Positions 9,227-18,415 of a stretch of 64,000 nucleotides of DNA are shown here, piece after piece. The stretch covers positions 53,847 to 117,846 of the forward strand of contig NZ_JAQOSQ010000015.1 in assembly GCF_030068455.1 (NCBI RefSeq), read 5' to 3'. The notes under the pieces are model-generated. The model did no database searches. It saw only the letters and a list, made by a program, of their open reading frames with translations, and had not been told where the DNA came from. Origin of the DNA: Roseofilum casamattae BLCC-M143. Lineage in GTDB: Bacteria > Cyanobacteriota > Cyanobacteriia > Cyanobacteriales > Desertifilaceae. The position numbers and the translations under genes are program-made. Position 1 is the first letter of the stretch, and every line of letters begins with the position of its first letter.

Positions 9227-9778
9227 TTATGTACAGAAAGCAAAACCCCATGGAACAGGATCTCCATCTCTTAGCGACCTAGGTTGCAAACATTCAAATT
9301 GCTGAACTCTACTATTAACCACACCATAGTAGACAACATCACCAGTGTTCGTGCGCCCCAAACTAACCAACCCTACATCAGGGCAGGAGTCAATAATATC
9401 AGTCGCTATAGTATTTCTAAATGCGGGAGAAAACATCACATCTAAGATTCGTGGGTGACGTGCTTCAGAAGGTTTATCTCCCAGAGTAATTCCTAAGTGC
9501 TTATCTGTACCGGATGGTATTGCATCACGCCAACCTCTGTAAGGCATCTTTTCGTTGAATTCAAAAGAGACAGCAAAATCATGATTTTGGCGGATTTTTT
9601 GTTTAACGGCAGCTAAGGTATTAACACATTGACTGTTCTGTTTGGTCAGTGCAAGGGGGTTGATGGGTTGTATGGAGGGTAAGTTTCTAGCAACAGCAAT
9701 GGGCGATGCAGCAAAGCTGAGGGAGAAGAGACTAGAAACCATCCATAGTTTGTGTTTTGTAGTTATCATGAATTTCAT
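9227..9778 (-). CDS. Small secreted protein of unknown function, 183 residues
   Basis: No family recognised. From the ATG at 9778 the product has a good signal peptide (KHKLWMVSSLFSLSFAASPIAVA, cleavage after AVA). The mature part has four cysteines (SQC, DSCPDVG, FEC and AFC), which could form two disulfides, and ends at WGFAFCT. The motif DVGLVSLGRTNTGDVVYYGV looks like a compact beta hairpin. The frame is open to 9877 but the extra 33 residues precede the signal peptide and overlap the end of the upstream gene, so I reject them. It lies between two exported proteins on the same strand. Confidence 0.7.
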   Translation of the reverse strand: MKFMITTKHKLWMVSSLFSLSFAASPIAVARNLPSIQPINPLALTKQNSQCVNTLAAVKQKIRQNHDFAVSFEFNEKMPYRGWRDAIPSGTDKHLGITLGDKPSEARHPRILDVMFSPAFRNTIATDIIDSCPDVGLVSLGRTNTGDVVYYGVVNSRVQQFECLQPRSLRDGDPVPWGFAFCT

Positions 9779-9843
9779 CCTATTTCTGGAATACTCATTT
9801 AGAGTTTGTTCTGGAAGAGACAAATGACTTTGATTCGACAAAG

Positions 9844-12800
9844 TCACCGATCTGGCAATGTAAATAACATCGACCACAGCGTGTCTGAGTTATCTACAAA
9901 ATTTTGCAATGTTTGAGTTTTTCCTTGGATTTTTAGCGTTAGGGTAAATGGAATAGGATTTTGATTATTTTCACAGCGTTGGAAAAGGTCTACCCCGATC
10001 GCATATTTCCCTGTAGGAGCTTCTCCAGGAGGCCAGAAAATGTTTTCTACGGGAGCGGTTGTCGTTTTCCTACAACCAGAATTAGCATCTACATCTAGTT
10101 GTCCTCCAGATGGAACTCGCCTGTTTTTATGATAGACTCTGCCTCCTTTCGGATCGATGATGAGTAAGTCTAAGTCATCGCGACTAGCCCATTTTAAGGT
10201 GGCTTGCACATCCCCTGTTCCGAACTTTTGCACTCGAAAGTTTAGAGTGTAGGGTTCAGTTAATCGATTTCCGGCATTGTCGGCGATAATTGATGGTGCT
10301 ATTGAGAGTTGGTAATTGCCATTTGCCAGGTTGCTATTCGTTAAAACTGTCAAGCGGTTCTTCTCTGTTATCTCTAGAGATGATGCGAGATTAACCCTTC
10401 TGTCGCCATCATTACCTCTGTCTAAAGCAGCGAGCTGAATGCCAGATAAGTTGACCAAGGAAGCATTCAAGGCTTCACTGAAACTAACGGTAATTGAGGA
10501 AATATTTTCCACTGTACTGCGATCGGCAGGTGTGGTATTGATGACGAAAGGCGGGGAAATATCAATGATATTTGCGGTTAATTCCTCTTCCACATTTGCC
10601 GAAACTTGGGCAAAGCGATCGTCTTCTGTCACCAAAATATCGAAGATGCAAGCTTCCAATAACTCCGGTTCCGTTACTCCGGCTGCGCGACAAGTTTTTT
10701 CTGCTTCGGCTCTTCGGTCACTGGGAAAATCACTGGTGCGCAGGATTTGGCTGGGGAAATTCAGATCGGTGAATGTTGCCGTCGTTTCTCCTTTAGCGTA
10801 ATCAAACAGGGACTCTTCCTGACTAATGCGCCAACTGTTACCAAAAATCTTGTATAACTGTTCGTAGTTCGGATTGGGTGGCAAAATCTCTCCACTACGG
10901 GTTTGGATATCGTCGGAAGCGTCGCCATTGAAATTACCCAAAAGTCCGGTAACTTGTCCTCGTCTGGTTTCAGGAATAACTACCTCAACTAAAAGACTGC
11001 TTCTTCCAGCAGGAACTCTGCGCACCTTCACTCCTTCGCCAGTAGGGGAGATAATCGTGTAGTTACTGCCATCTCGGTAAATTTTACCGCCACCATCAAG
11101 AACGAGTAGCTCATCTTTATCTTCAATATTGGTGGGGGTACCATTAACTCGCAGTGGCGGATTTTGCTGCGCGTACATGCCAACGCGATCGCGATCGAGT
11201 TTAACAGCAACGGCATCGACAAGGGAAGCATTTCGTCCGACTTGTTTGTAACGACCTTGAACTTCAAAGTTACTGCTGGAGGATTTGGCTTGGATAAATT
11301 CACCTACAGCTTGAAAACTGAGACGACGGCGATCGAATGTGAGCAAGTGAGGGTCTCCAAATATTCTGCCACTAACCCCTTCTAATTCTGGTTTTTCGCA
11401 GGACTTATCCTTGCCGTCATTATTGAAATAGTCGATTATTTGCTCACCTGTTAAATCATTAATTTGCTCGATAAATCCAGTGCCAGCTTCCGCCGGATTA
11501 AGTTCTTTTGCCGGATCATCGTCAGAGCTTTTGAAGAAGTCCAGAACAGTAACGTCTTCAGCGTATTTCGGCGGACCTTTGCGATCGTAATTAATCAGCA
11601 AGGCAGTTCTATCTCTCTCTAAAGGTTGTCCCTCACACAAAGACAAGGAAATCAAGGAAGTTTTTCCTCTCCGCTCTATAAAAATACTTAATTTATCATT
11701 ATTATTTATTGTACCTTTATCTTGAATGAAGGTACCGTCAGCATTTGTGGTTACCGACTGACCATCTTTTGTTTCCGCAACTGTGATAGCTCTTAGTATA
11801 TAAGTATCATCACCATCTCCACCTCTAAGAATACTCCGTTGTTCATCGGAAGACAAGTTTGTATTAATTGCAATTATTTGGTCAGCTCCATAGCCAATGT
11901 TATTTTGTCCTTCCTCAAGACGAGTGAAACCTCTTGACCATTCCCAAGGATCTAACCAGCGAGTTCCCAAACCTTCATCATCACCTATCGGTAATCCATC
12001 TCCAAAAATCTCATAATCCCAATCTAAAAACATTGGCCCTCGTGGAGGATTTCCTTCTGGATGCTTATCTTCTTTCACTCCCCAAAAACCTGGAAATAAT
12101 AGCCATTCATCGGTATCTCCTTTGTTGATACTCCCGGCACGTCGTAAATTATGTATCTGTTCGGGAGAAGGATCGAAATAACACAAACTTTTACCATCTT
12201 TATCTGGACGACAAAAATCTCCCTTGTGAAATTCTTGATTGGCTACCAATCTTTTACTATTAAATCCTGTTATCCCTCTGAAAGGAAAACTCGCATGAGC
12301 GCCTAGCCCAACATAAACCTTAGTTCTTTTAGTACCTTCAGGATGATCTAAATGTTGCCAAGGAACAGTTACACCTCCTTTACTGGCGTTTAAAGGTATT
12401 AAAGGTATTGTTAAAGGTGTTCTAACATGCTGCGAAAATGCTAATCTGTCACATTTTCTATCTACTCTGTCGCACTTTTCATCAGGATCTACACTTAAGC
12501 TTGAATCTTCTGACTTGCTGGCATTTAAAAATACTGTGATACCTTCCCAATCTCCTTGATGAGTGTTATAACCTCCATAGCTTTTCCAGTTACTACGGGG
12601 ATATTGAAAGTAATAGTTAATTGCGATTTCACTTTCATCCCAGTTCTCGGAAACAGAAGCGTAAATTGCTTTTTCATAATCTTTATTGTTTATGGGGTTT
12701 ATGGAAAAGTCATCATTATATTCACTGAGGTCTATAGATTGGGTAGCATCTCCAGTTATTTGCGGAGGTTTATGGTAACCCCAGGTTTCATCAGTACTAA

Positions 12801-13608
12801 AGGGCATTGTAAAACGTTCAGGCTTATTTTCGTTTAATTCCCCGTTATCAAAATACAAAATAGGCGCGTATTTTTCAATTAGATCGTCAACATTATCAAT
12901 ATCATCAATTTTGGAGAAATCTAATTTTGGTTCGGGGCGATCGGCAATGAATAAAGTCGCGATCCTAGACCTCGGTGTTAATATTCTGACTGGCTCATCT
13001 CCATAACTTGGATCATCCGCATAAATAGGGTTACTATAGTATGAAATTTCCTTTAAAACAAAATTAGCTGGTTGAACAATAGGACTTTTGGGGACTTTAA
13101 TATCAGTAATCTTAACTTCATAATTACCAGGCATTAGTTCTTGGAAAAAATCAACTTTTCTGTCACTGATGTCAAACTTGTCTGTTTCGATTGTATTAGA
13201 TCCTAGCGGTTTCAATATCGCTTTCGACTGCTCTGTTAAACTCCAGCTCGAATCTTCTCCGGCTTCAGTAATACCAATATCTAATTGATACTCACCTCTT
13301 CTTCCAATTTCTATCATTAATTTTGTACAGATTCGCTTATCTTCACCTGCCGTTGCCCACCATCTAGAAATTTGCTTAATGCGCGTTTCTCTTGGTAATT
13401 TACTTTCTGGTATCTGAGCAAAAGAACATTCTTCAATATTGGGTTGAGCAGCGTTAACTCTACCGTCATCTAAGTCGGCAAAACAGGCCATGGAATTAAA
13501 ACCAAGTAATCCACAGAGAAAGACCGCTAGCCCTTTTTTCAGTATGCCTCCGGCTACTACAGCAAAAAGGGTAATAAGGGCGATAATCAAAGACTTCAAT
13601 TTGCTCAT
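9844..13608 (-). CDS. Large exported mosaic protein with Vps62-like, VWFD, Ig-like and YfaP-like parts
   Basis: A 1254-residue protein. Residues 1-43 are a double-hydrophobic N-terminal module shared with the protein at 7957-9174. About 245-570 resembles Vps62/DUF946-type domains (IEKYAPILYFDNGE, then NTHQGDWEGITVFL and VYVGLGAHASFPFRG). One RTX-like nonapeptide, GGDGDDTYI, lies near 596. A von Willebrand D-type domain spans about 744-900, with GRIFGDPHLLTFD and GLLGNFNGDASDD. A SbsA/Big_5-type Ig domain covers about 1020-1125 and a DUF2135/YfaP-like domain with DLDLLIIDPKGG ends the protein. VWFD and Ig modules suggest surface adhesion or matrix assembly; this is inference. Domain edges are approximate. 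Its neighbours are also exported, and an M48 peptidase ends the run. Confidence 0.82.
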   Translation of the reverse strand: MSKLKSLIIALITLFAVVAGGILKKGLAVFLCGLLGFNSMACFADLDDGRVNAAQPNIEECSFAQIPESKLPRETRIKQISRWWATAGEDKRICTKLMIEIGRRGEYQLDIGITEAGEDSSWSLTEQSKAILKPLGSNTIETDKFDISDRKVDFFQELMPGNYEVKITDIKVPKSPIVQPANFVLKEISYYSNPIYADDPSYGDEPVRILTPRSRIATLFIADRPEPKLDFSKIDDIDNVDDLIEKYAPILYFDNGELNENKPERFTMPFSTDETWGYHKPPQITGDATQSIDLSEYNDDFSINPINNKDYEKAIYASVSENWDESEIAINYYFQYPRSNWKSYGGYNTHQGDWEGITVFLNASKSEDSSLSVDPDEKCDRVDRKCDRLAFSQHVRTPLTIPLIPLNASKGGVTVPWQHLDHPEGTKRTKVYVGLGAHASFPFRGITGFNSKRLVANQEFHKGDFCRPDKDGKSLCYFDPSPEQIHNLRRAGSINKGDTDEWLLFPGFWGVKEDKHPEGNPPRGPMFLDWDYEIFGDGLPIGDDEGLGTRWLDPWEWSRGFTRLEEGQNNIGYGADQIIAINTNLSSDEQRSILRGGDGDDTYILRAITVAETKDGQSVTTNADGTFIQDKGTINNNDKLSIFIERRGKTSLISLSLCEGQPLERDRTALLINYDRKGPPKYAEDVTVLDFFKSSDDDPAKELNPAEAGTGFIEQINDLTGEQIIDYFNNDGKDKSCEKPELEGVSGRIFGDPHLLTFDRRRLSFQAVGEFIQAKSSSSNFEVQGRYKQVGRNASLVDAVAVKLDRDRVGMYAQQNPPLRVNGTPTNIEDKDELLVLDGGGKIYRDGSNYTIISPTGEGVKVRRVPAGRSSLLVEVVIPETRRGQVTGLLGNFNGDASDDIQTRSGEILPPNPNYEQLYKIFGNSWRISQEESLFDYAKGETTATFTDLNFPSQILRTSDFPSDRRAEAEKTCRAAGVTEPELLEACIFDILVTEDDRFAQVSANVEEELTANIIDISPPFVINTTPADRSTVENISSITVSFSEALNASLVNLSGIQLAALDRGNDGDRRVNLASSLEITEKNRLTVLTNSNLANGNYQLSIAPSIIADNAGNRLTEPYTLNFRVQKFGTGDVQATLKWASRDDLDLLIIDPKGGRVYHKNRRVPSGGQLDVDANSGCRKTTTAPVENIFWPPGEAPTGKYAIGVDLFQRCENNQNPIPFTLTLKIQGKTQTLQNFVDNSDTLWSMLFTLPDR

Positions 13609-13654
13609 GACTACCTTGACTTAAGAAAGTACCAATAATGGGAAATTAAATCAG

Positions 13655-14236
13655 TTATCGTCTATTAGTCGTGTGATAATGTCCGGCTCCCTTTAAGTCT
13701 TTGAACTCCAAAGCAATAGAATCGTTGGTCGATCGCAATTCCCCAGAGCCAAATGTTTTCAGAAGACTGTTTTCAATAGGAGCGCTATACTCTTTGCATT
13801 GCCATTGTCTCGATTCCAAAATACAGTCATAGCCAATCGTAAATCTGGCAAATGAGTAGATGTTGGGGCTATTCCCAGAACCATTAGTTTTTGGCAGAGA
13901 GCGTTCTAGAAATACTCCTTCTCGTCTATTTTGACTAACAGAAGATATTCCTCCCAGAATTACCCAGTCAGCTCGATCGCTTTGAGTTAAACACGCAGCG
14001 GATACTTGTGCAAGATGGAAATGCACATTAGAGGCGATAACAAAATACTCTACGCCTCTACTATTGCAGTTCATGGCTTCGCCGCTTTCCCACTCGACTC
14101 TGGTCATTTGCCTAGCTCGGGTGTCAGCGCCAGCCAATGCTTGTTCGTGGGTACAGACTACCGCGAATCCGACGATCGCGGCTAAGGATACACAAACATT
14201 CTTGATGAGTTGGAATTTTTGTTTAGCAGCTCCCAT
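13655..14236 (-). CDS. Secreted protein of unknown function, 193 residues
   Basis: No family recognised. The ATG at 14236 is set by a Shine-Dalgarno GAGGAG at 14243-14248 with six bases of spacing. The product has a signal peptide (LIKNVCVSLAAIVGFAVVC, cleavage near ALA-GA). The mature part has four cysteines (MNC, AAC, YDC and QWQC) and a Trp-containing beta-rich middle, and ends in HYHTTNRR. Its layout recalls the secreted protein at 9227-9778, but I see no clear sequence match. It is the first gene of the minus-strand exported-protein run, 46 bp before the mosaic gene. TATTATA at 14264-14270 could be a promoter element. Confidence 0.7.
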   Translation of the reverse strand: MGAAKQKFQLIKNVCVSLAAIVGFAVVCTHEQALAGADTRARQMTRVEWESGEAMNCNSRGVEYFVIASNVHFHLAQVSAACLTQSDRADWVILGGISSVSQNRREGVFLERSLPKTNGSGNSPNIYSFARFTIGYDCILESRQWQCKEYSAPIENSLLKTFGSGELRSTNDSIALEFKDLKGAGHYHTTNRR

Positions 14237-14454
14237 CACTTTCTCCTCACAAAAGCACAAGTGTATTATAGTGCTAACGATTGAAAATCGCTATACCTCT
14301 ACAAAAGTGGGTAAATTCCTATAGAGGAGGCGATCGCACCAAAGACAACTTAGTTGCGATCGCCCGCCATCGATAACTAAAATTCCCGCGATCGCTCGTC
14401 TCTCGATAAGATAGAGTACTGATAGATTGCGCGCACGGCGCCATAAGGACAACG

Positions 14455-15318
14455 ATGGATGGCTTAGCTTATCTGCACTACTCTCTGGCTTGGGAAACCT
14501 CAGACGACGATCGCATCGGAAACCTGCAATATCTATTGGCGATCGCCCTTATTCTCTCGACCTTCTCTCCTACTGCTCCGACGCTCGGTGCGCCAGTGTG
14601 GCAGTTTGGGGACTACGGGCCGGCGATCGCTACGTTGCAAGAACGGCTGAAAGATGCTGGATGCTTTCCGACTACCACCCGCAGCACGGGTTATTACGGA
14701 ACCATAACAGTCTCAGCCGTGGAAGCATTGCAAGCCCATTACGGTCTGGCGATCGACGGTATTACCGGCCCCGATACTCAAGCATTGCTCGATCGCGCTT
14801 CCAGTTGCGAGAGTAGTTCCGATCGGTTGCAACTGGGAAGTCGCGGCGATCGCGTGCGCAAGCTACAACAGCAACTGAACAATTGGGGAGTTCCCCCAGA
14901 GTCGGGAAGTCCGCTTAGAGTAGATGGAGTGTTTGGCGCGCAAACCCAACAGTCGGTGAAGCGCTTTCAGCAACTGAAGCAACTGAAAGCCGATGGAGTT
15001 GTCGGTGCAACCACCTCAGAACAGTTGTGGGAACCGAGCGGAAGAAGTGACAATGCAGAACCAATACTCAGCAGCGCAGAGCAACAACAACTGCTCGTCG
15101 AGTTCCAAGCGCTGACAGTTTGGTTGTGCGAGTCTCCAGAAATAGAAGGCGATCCCAACCATACTCCCCTGCGCGAAGGCATCCTCTCAGCGTATTCTGG
15201 CGGTGGAGAGCGCATCGGTTGGAAAGAGTGGAGCGAACAATGGTGTTCGGTTCCCTTCGATCCGCAAGATCCGGAAAACTGGGGCAATATCTACCAAGGC
15301 TATCTCGGTTTGCCTTAA
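14455..15318 (+). CDS. Protein with two peptidoglycan-binding (PG_binding_1) domains
   Basis: A 287-residue protein with two PG_binding_1 repeats. The first (about 50-120) reads DYGPAIATLQERLKDAGCF then DGITGPDTQALLD; the second (about 125-195) reads LGSRGDRVRKLQQQLNNWG then DGVFGAQTQQSVKRFQ. A hydrophobic stretch (LQYLLAIALILSTFSPTAPTLGA) near residues 24-48 is a probable signal sequence with a long N-region. The C-terminal 90 residues are Trp/Glu-rich and unassigned; no hydrolase domain is visible, so it is a binder or a cofactor rather than a lytic enzyme. AAGGA precedes the ATG. It ends 13 bp from the convergent CRR6 gene. Confidence 0.85.
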   Translation: MDGLAYLHYSLAWETSDDDRIGNLQYLLAIALILSTFSPTAPTLGAPVWQFGDYGPAIATLQERLKDAGCFPTTTRSTGYYGTITVSAVEALQAHYGLAIDGITGPDTQALLDRASSCESSSDRLQLGSRGDRVRKLQQQLNNWGVPPESGSPLRVDGVFGAQTQQSVKRFQQLKQLKADGVVGATTSEQLWEPSGRSDNAEPILSSAEQQQLLVEFQALTVWLCESPEIEGDPNHTPLREGILSAYSGGGERIGWKEWSEQWCSVPFDPQDPENWGNIYQGYLGLP

Positions 15319-15331
15319 GTCATTATCTCAA

Positions 15332-15814
15332 TTAAGCCTCAATTAAATCGAAGAATCCATCATCGAGTTCGTATCCTAACATTTGCGTCATGGCTTTTAA
15401 GCGCGATCGCCGTTCGATCCCCTGCTCTTGCATCCAGTTAATTAAGGTTAGGGTTTTGTGCATGACAAAAATTTCCAGAGATTCCGGATTATACTGAATG
15501 CCATCGGTGCGATGAAACTGATGGGGAACCAGCATGGCAGTATAGCGAGCTAATTCGCCTGCTTTCCAATCTAAAATAAAGGGTAACCACGGATACATGG
15601 TATCTAAGCGAATAAACCACAAACGAATTTCCGGAATTTCCGAGAGTTCTCTGGGATCGGTGTCTTCGCGAGGATAGTCGATCGCGAAGGTTAGCTGTTG
15701 TTCGTTGGCAAGCAAGGTATCGCGATCGCTCAGTAAGGGGGCGATCGCTGCTTTTGCAACGGAAATATCTAGGGTATGAATTGAGGTTGTGTTTACCAGA
15801 ATTTCAATCGTCAT
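15332..15814 (-). CDS. CRR6 family NDH-1 assembly protein (DUF1817)
   Basis: The 160-residue product matches the CRR6 (chlororespiratory reduction 6) family as I remember it: a Trp/Pro-rich core PWLPFILDWKAGELARYT followed by AMLVPHQFHR and YNPESLEIFVMHK. In plants CRR6 helps build the hydrophilic arm of the chloroplast NDH complex through NdhI; cyanobacterial homologues are assumed to act on NDH-1. It has no signal or membrane segment, so it is cytoplasmic. Length is typical. The next minus-strand gene upstream encodes a Uma2-type nuclease and is not functionally linked. Confidence 0.85.
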   Translation of the reverse strand: MTIEILVNTTSIHTLDISVAKAAIAPLLSDRDTLLANEQQLTFAIDYPREDTDPRELSEIPEIRLWFIRLDTMYPWLPFILDWKAGELARYTAMLVPHQFHRTDGIQYNPESLEIFVMHKTLTLINWMQEQGIERRSRLKAMTQMLGYELDDGFFDLIEA

Positions 15815-15853
15815 CTCACTTTCACTACACTGAAATAGTTGCCAGATCTTAGG

Positions 15854-16648
15854 TTACATTACAGTGTCTGGATCGATGCCGGCTTGCGTCAGGCGTTCTC
15901 GAAGTTGCTCGATCGTCCGGTCTTTCTCCTCAACAACGGCTTCCGCACGATCGGCTCTTTCCTGCTGAAGATCTGCTCGCTCCTGCTCCTGCACCGCTAC
16001 TTCTTCCGGCAACAATACCAAGTTGCCATCGCGATCGTAAAAGCGCAACCAAGGTGCATTTTCCCTGACCAATTCTCCATTCCAAGTTCCCAGCCATAGC
16101 TGCAAACTCTGGCACCATAACCATCCGCGATCGTTGGCAACCAGTTCTTTATACTTGCGCTTGCCTCCTAAACGCCATCCTTGCAAGGATTTGGAGTCAA
16201 AGGGATCGTAGATAAAATAATCGCTGGTTTTCCAGACTTTTTCATATAACTTTTTCTTTTTCTTGCGATCGATGCGCGCAGTTGAAGGCGACATCAATTC
16301 AACAATAACATCCGGATAGCGTCCGCCCTCTTCCCAGACAATCCAACTCCGACGCTCTTTAGTGCCATCAACGTCTAGGACAGCAAAAAAATCAGGGCCG
16401 CGAAAGTCTTTATTTTTAACTTGTTGACTGCTGTAGTAAACAAACATGTTGCCGCTGGTGTAGTAGTCATTGCGTTCTTGATAAGCCTGGTGTAGGGAGT
16501 TAATCAAGACGTTCATGGCAATGCGATGGCGATTACTTTCCAATGGCTCTCCGTCATCGTAGGGTAAATCGGTTGGGGGAAGGGGAATGACTTCCTCTGC
16601 GATCGCTTCAATTTGAGGTGGTTTCTCGTCAATAAGCTGAGCGGACAT
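15854..16648 (-). CDS. Uma2 family protein (DUF820, PD-(D/E)XK nuclease fold)
   Basis: Member of the large cyanobacterial Uma2 family, predicted restriction-like endonucleases of unknown role that occur in many copies per genome. The domain (about residues 20-185) has the family signatures GPDFFAVLDV, YPDVIVELMSPST and a Lys-rich KKKKKLYEK helix followed by YFIYDP. The tail (about 215-264) is a Glu/Arg-rich coiled coil (EQERADLQQERADRAEA), common in this family. I place the start at the ATG at 16648 (MSAQLIDEKPPQIE), preceded by GAGGG; the open frame to 16795 upstream has no family match and overlaps the promoter of the divergent glycosyltransferase. Confidence 0.85.
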   Translation of the reverse strand: MSAQLIDEKPPQIEAIAEEVIPLPPTDLPYDDGEPLESNRHRIAMNVLINSLHQAYQERNDYYTSGNMFVYYSSQQVKNKDFRGPDFFAVLDVDGTKERRSWIVWEEGGRYPDVIVELMSPSTARIDRKKKKKLYEKVWKTSDYFIYDPFDSKSLQGWRLGGKRKYKELVANDRGWLWCQSLQLWLGTWNGELVRENAPWLRFYDRDGNLVLLPEEVAVQEQERADLQQERADRAEAVVEEKDRTIEQLRERLTQAGIDPDTVM

Positions 16649-16920
16649 AGGGTTTTCCCTCAACACATTTGCCTTTCTAGTATATCGAAATCCAATAGTT
16701 GTGGAGCATTGGGGGCGAGAAACGCCAGAGCCGATCCGATCGCCGCCATCGCCCAGAGCAACACAAGAGGGGTCCGAACCTGGTATATTGCCCATACGGG
16801 AAGAGGGGATCGCAAACCACTGACGGTAGGCGATCGCTCAATGACATTCACCCAATGACAGTATATTGAGACGATCTCTCCTATTCCCATTCTCTGTTCC
16901 CCATCCTGACTCCTCCTTGA

Positions 16921-18105
16921 ATGCGCATCGCTTGGCTTGGTAAAAAATCTCCATTTTGCGGTAATGTCACCTACTCTCGCGAGGTTACCAATGCCTTGCT
17001 CGATCGCCGACATCAAGTCAGTTTTTTACATTTTGCCCCCGAAGAATCCACAGCCGAGCGCAGCCGGGAATATGGCAGAAACCATCATTTTCAGCCCTGG
17101 CCCAACTGTCCGGAAGTACCTCTTCCCTGTCTCTACAAGTCAACAATTTATACTATTCCAACCTTTAATTCAGCTAAAGTTCTGGCGCGATCGCTTCATT
17201 CCCTGCAACCGGATCTCGTCCACGCCTCCCTCACGCTCTCTCCCCTCGACTTCCTCCTTCCCGAAATTTGCCAAGACCTGAATCTACCTCTGGTTGCCAC
17301 CTTCCATCCTCCTTTCGATCGCAAGCTACGGAACTTCTCCTCCGGAACTCAGCAACTCACCTATCAGCTCTATGCTCCTTGTTTGGCCAACTACGATCGC
17401 ACCATTGTTTTCTCCCAGATCCAGCGCGAAATTCTGATAAAACTGGGAGTTCCAGCTCATAAAGTGGCTACCATTCCCAATGGGGTAGACGTGCTAAAAT
17501 ACTCCCCAGGACCTTCCTCAATTAAGCAAGAATTGCAGGCAGAACGGTTGTTTTTGTATCAAGGACGCATCGCCATTGAAAAGAATGTCGATGCTTTGCT
17601 CAAAGCTTGGAAGCATGCAGATTTAGGGCCGAATTGTAAATTGGCGATCGTCGGGAACGGGCCCCTGAGTGCTTCTTTAAGAGCCACCTACGGCGAAGAG
17701 CACGGTATTATTTGGTTGGGTTTTATTGCCGACGAACGGCGAAGAATTGATATTTTGCGCGGTGCGGATGCGTTTATTTTGCCCTCATTTGTCGAAGGTC
17801 TCTCTCTGTCTTTGCTGGAAGCTATGGCTTGCGGAACTGCATGTCTGGCAACTGATGTGGGAGCTGATGGGGAAGTGCTTGAAGGCGGAGCGGGAACAAT
17901 CTTGAATGCGAACCGGGTGACGGTGGAACTGCAAACTTTGCTGCCGTTGTTTCGCGATCACCCAGAGCTGACTCTACTCCTGGGACAGAAAGCTCGCCAG
18001 CGCGCGGTCGAGCGTTATACTCTGAAACAAAATATTTCGCAACTCGAGGAACTTTATGCAGAACTCTTGTGTAAAGAACCCATTTCTTTAACTAGCGCTT
18101 GGTGA
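16921..18105 (+). CDS. Family 4 glycosyltransferase
   Basis: GT-B fold glycosyltransferase of about normal length (394 residues). The N-terminal acceptor domain begins MRIAWLGKKSPFCGNVTYSR. The C-terminal donor domain holds RLFLYQGRIAIEKNVDAL and the EX7E motif in FVEGLSLSLLEAMACG, typical of retaining GT4 enzymes. No membrane segment is visible. The sugar donor and acceptor cannot be read from sequence; a cell-envelope glycan or glycolipid is likely. The ATG at 16921 has only a weak ribosome site. No other glycan genes sit next to it, so it is not part of a visible polysaccharide cluster. Confidence 0.87.
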   Translation: MRIAWLGKKSPFCGNVTYSREVTNALLDRRHQVSFLHFAPEESTAERSREYGRNHHFQPWPNCPEVPLPCLYKSTIYTIPTFNSAKVLARSLHSLQPDLVHASLTLSPLDFLLPEICQDLNLPLVATFHPPFDRKLRNFSSGTQQLTYQLYAPCLANYDRTIVFSQIQREILIKLGVPAHKVATIPNGVDVLKYSPGPSSIKQELQAERLFLYQGRIAIEKNVDALLKAWKHADLGPNCKLAIVGNGPLSASLRATYGEEHGIIWLGFIADERRRIDILRGADAFILPSFVEGLSLSLLEAMACGTACLATDVGADGEVLEGGAGTILNANRVTVELQTLLPLFRDHPELTLLLGQKARQRAVERYTLKQNISQLEELYAELLCKEPISLTSAW

Positions 18106-18118
18106 TTTATGGTCGATT

Positions 18119-18415
18119 TTAGATGGGTTCGACTTTAACGATCTGCTCGCAAGATTCCCAAGGGGTTTTCACTGCCCCGACTGAAGCATGAATATCTTTA
18201 AAGTCGGCTTGGTGACAAACGAGGAACACCCGATATAATATGCCGCCAATTGCGATAAACTCGCCCATCATTGGCGCGCGGCTTAATTGAATATAAGTCG
18301 GGAAGGGTTGGCTCTCTGGAGTCTCTTGCAGATAGAGGCAAATCTTCACCCAAGGTTGTGTAGAGGGGGTTTGACTGGAAGGGGAAGACTCGGTGCCGTT
18401 TGATGATGCTGTCAT
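18119..18415 (-). CDS. Conserved small cyanobacterial protein, 98 residues
   Basis: A 98-residue product starting at the ATG at 18415 (MTASSNGTESSPSS). A Ser/Thr-rich disordered start of about 25 residues precedes a compact core (WVKICLYLQETPESQPFPTY, then MMGEFIAIGGILYRVFLVCH), probably beta-rich, with no signal or membrane segment. Function unknown. The frame stays open to 18625, but the extra part is Arg/Lys-rich, contains HIP1 sequences and looks like read-through of the spacer. Its stop lies 13 bp beyond the end of the convergent glycosyltransferase gene. Confidence 0.65.
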   Translation of the reverse strand: MTASSNGTESSPSSQTPSTQPWVKICLYLQETPESQPFPTYIQLSRAPMMGEFIAIGGILYRVFLVCHQADFKDIHASVGAVKTPWESCEQIVKVEPI

